From Sphingomonas gei (lineage in GTDB: Bacteria > Pseudomonadota > Alphaproteobacteria > Sphingomonadales > Sphingomonadaceae): 64,000 bases of DNA. The first letter of the stretch is position 1. Each line of letters begins with the position of its first letter. The DNA is taken from the NCBI RefSeq assembly GCF_004792685.1, contig NZ_SRXT01000003.1, positions 1 to 64,000 of the forward strand, written 5' to 3'. The notes under the pieces are model-generated. The model searched no databases, was not told where the DNA came from, and worked only from the letters and a program-made list of their open reading frames with translations. The position numbers and the translations under genes were made by a program. Of the stretch, positions 62,940 to 64,000 are shown one piece after another.

Positions 62940-63788
62940 TCAGCGGCAGCCGCAGCTCGGCCGGTATTTCCGCATTAGCCGCTTGGTAGGTCGCCGCGCG
63001 TAGCTGCGTTCGACATATTCGGTGACCGTGGTGGTGGTCGTCGTCGCGGCGGGGATGACGACGACGGTGGTCGTGCCCCCCGCATAGGCGCCGTAGCTGC
63101 CGACCCATGCGCCGTTCTGCCACGCCATTCCCGCAGGATAAGGCGCGGGGCAGGCCTGGGGGCAGGGGGGTGGGGCGCCGTAGGTCACCGGCGGCGGCGG
63201 GCCGTAATTTTCCGGTGTACCGCGATAGGGGCCGGGCTCGTAGGGCGGCGGAGGGCCGTCGTCGCGATCGTCGCGATCGTAATAGTCGTTGGGGTCGACC
63301 GGTTCGATCCGCGGCGGGGGATAGCCGGCACCCGCGCGGCTGTCGGCATAAGCGACGCCAGCATCCGCGCTTGCCGCGGCAACCGCGCCGCCCCAGCCGA
63401 TCCCGTCGATCGAATCCCAGACGCGGTCGTCGCGATCGACGAGCACGGCGTCGTCATAATAACGCACCCAGGAATAGCCCGGCTGCGGGGCGGCGAGGCC
63501 AAAGCTCAGATAGTCGTGCACCCGAAAATCGTTGCCGCGCCAATAGCCCGGCAGGCTGTTGCCGCGATGCAGCCGGCGGTAGCTGTTCCAGCCGCCCGGT
63601 GCGCGCCAGCCGCCTTCCCAGCGGCCGTCGCGCATTGCCCAGCGGTGCGGGTTGGTGCGCATCACGATGGGCGCCGAATGCCGCGGCATCACCACCCAGC
63701 GGTTGTTCTGCCACACACGCTGCGCCGTCGCGGGCGTCGCGCCTGCCACTCCGGCGATCACCGCCGCTGCCAACCAATAGCTGCGCAC
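62940..63788 (-). CDS. RcnB-like secreted protein
   Basis: 282 residues from GTG 63788 (GAGGAG 7 nt upstream; the Met-initial alternative is a TTG seven codons earlier). The signal peptide ends ATPATAQ. The RcnB-like segment is WRGNDFRVHDYLSFGLAAPQPGYSWVRYYDDAVLVDRDDRVWDSI. The middle is rich in Asp/Tyr/Pro (repeats of DRDD), and the C-terminus has VTYGAPPPCPQACPAPYPAG plus a Thr/Val run. Envelope protein; in E. coli RcnB acts in Ni/Co homeostasis. Confidence 0.82.
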   Translation of the reverse strand: MRSYWLAAAVIAGVAGATPATAQRVWQNNRWVVMPRHSAPIVMRTNPHRWAMRDGRWEGGWRAPGGWNSYRRLHRGNSLPGYWRGNDFRVHDYLSFGLAAPQPGYSWVRYYDDAVLVDRDDRVWDSIDGIGWGGAVAAASADAGVAYADSRAGAGYPPPRIEPVDPNDYYDRDDRDDGPPPPYEPGPYRGTPENYGPPPPVTYGAPPPCPQACPAPYPAGMAWQNGAWVGSYGAYAGGTTTVVVIPAATTTTTTVTEYVERSYARRPTKRLMRKYRPSCGCR

Positions 63789-63902
63789 TTTTCGACTCCT
63801 CAGATGCAAGCCTCCGCTCGCGCTTGACCGAGAAATAACCGTTACGCCGCCCGCACGAAATCGCGGGTGCGGATCAAACCTGTCCCAATGCGGGGCAGCG
63901 TC

Positions 63903-64000
63903 TCATCCTGAGATTCTGGGGGCGAGGATGCGCATCAACGCCTCGCAGCCCGCGGCGTCGCCGGCGTCGAAGCGGCTGGCCAGCGGGCTGTCGAGATCGA
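63903..64000 (-). CDS. C-terminal end of an unidentified gene (partial)
   Basis: An open frame running into the right edge on the minus strand and ending at TGA (63903-63905). It encodes DLDSPLASRFDAGDAAGCEALMRILA at the C-terminus. It is too short to name. It is convergent to nothing and lies upstream of the rcnB-like gene by ~115 nt on the same strand. Confidence 0.4.
   Translation of the reverse strand, partial: DLDSPLASRFDAGDAAGCEALMRILAPRISG

Overview
The window is a GC-rich chromosomal segment of an alphaproteobacterium, most likely Sphingomonas or a close relative. This assignment is inferred from gene content and order: the 3' end of an rRNA operon followed by 5S and initiator tRNA-fMet, two large TonB-dependent receptors, a ctaA-cutA-rplM-rpsI block, a PII gene beside glnA, Acr3-type arsenic resistance with arsH, pdhC and lpd close together, many Tat or Sec-exported enzymes, and several families of short intergenic palindromes. 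No species can be named from sequence reading alone.

Layout. 1-650: end of 23S, 5S, tRNA-fMet and its terminator. 860-8645: a 1,534-residue secreted nuclease with RTX repeats, followed by its probable type I ABC exporter and membrane fusion protein. 8651-16765: mostly housekeeping and small stress or envelope genes (a degenerate RBBP9-like hydrolase, OsmC, a glycine-zipper lipoprotein, DUF3140, a phage-type lysozyme, TlyA, a DUF3313-like lipoprotein, TspO, UbiK, YbjN, ProC, hemerythrin). 16869-18621: a MarR regulator, IlvE and tRNA-Gln. 18689-21982: an arsenic operon read leftwards (short leader ORF, arsR, an arsC-arsN fusion, acr3, arsH) behind a perfect 16-bp dyad. 22025-28764: a secreted alkaline phosphatase and a TonB receptor on the minus strand, divergent from a two-component system on the plus strand. 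28972-32624: a second TonB receptor overlapped by a Tat-exported PLP enzyme. 32680-37391: an aldehyde dehydrogenase, a membrane-anchored coiled-coil protein, and glnB-orf-glnA behind a good sigma-54 promoter. 37642-45786: a secreted unknown, map, a CinA/MoaB-like protein, an M20 peptidase, tRNA-Gly, a GH35-like glycosidase, a DAG kinase overlapped by a metallophosphoesterase, and a VOC protein. 45847-48974: a DUF1800/DUF1501 pair. 49214-52577: rpsI, rplM, a secreted unknown, cutA and ctaA. 52873-57293: a small RHH/coiled-coil pair, dxs, a zur-like gene, merC and an intact RBBP9-like hydrolase. 57546-60970: lpd, a thioesterase, a small membrane protein and pdhC. 61103-64000: a universal stress protein, an M28 peptidase, an RcnB-like protein and the end of a further gene.

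The most unusual points are these. A composite palindromic repeat sits inside the linker-coding part of pdhC, in frame, and matches an intergenic copy downstream of map. Two RBBP9/YdeN-like hydrolase paralogues occur in the window, one of which has lost its catalytic Ser and His. A 33-codon ORF ends in a TGATG overlap with arsR. A PLP enzyme has a Tat signal and overlaps a TonB receptor gene. An RHH-type gene has a 9-bp inverted repeat across its start codon. No CRISPR array, insertion sequence or prophage was seen.
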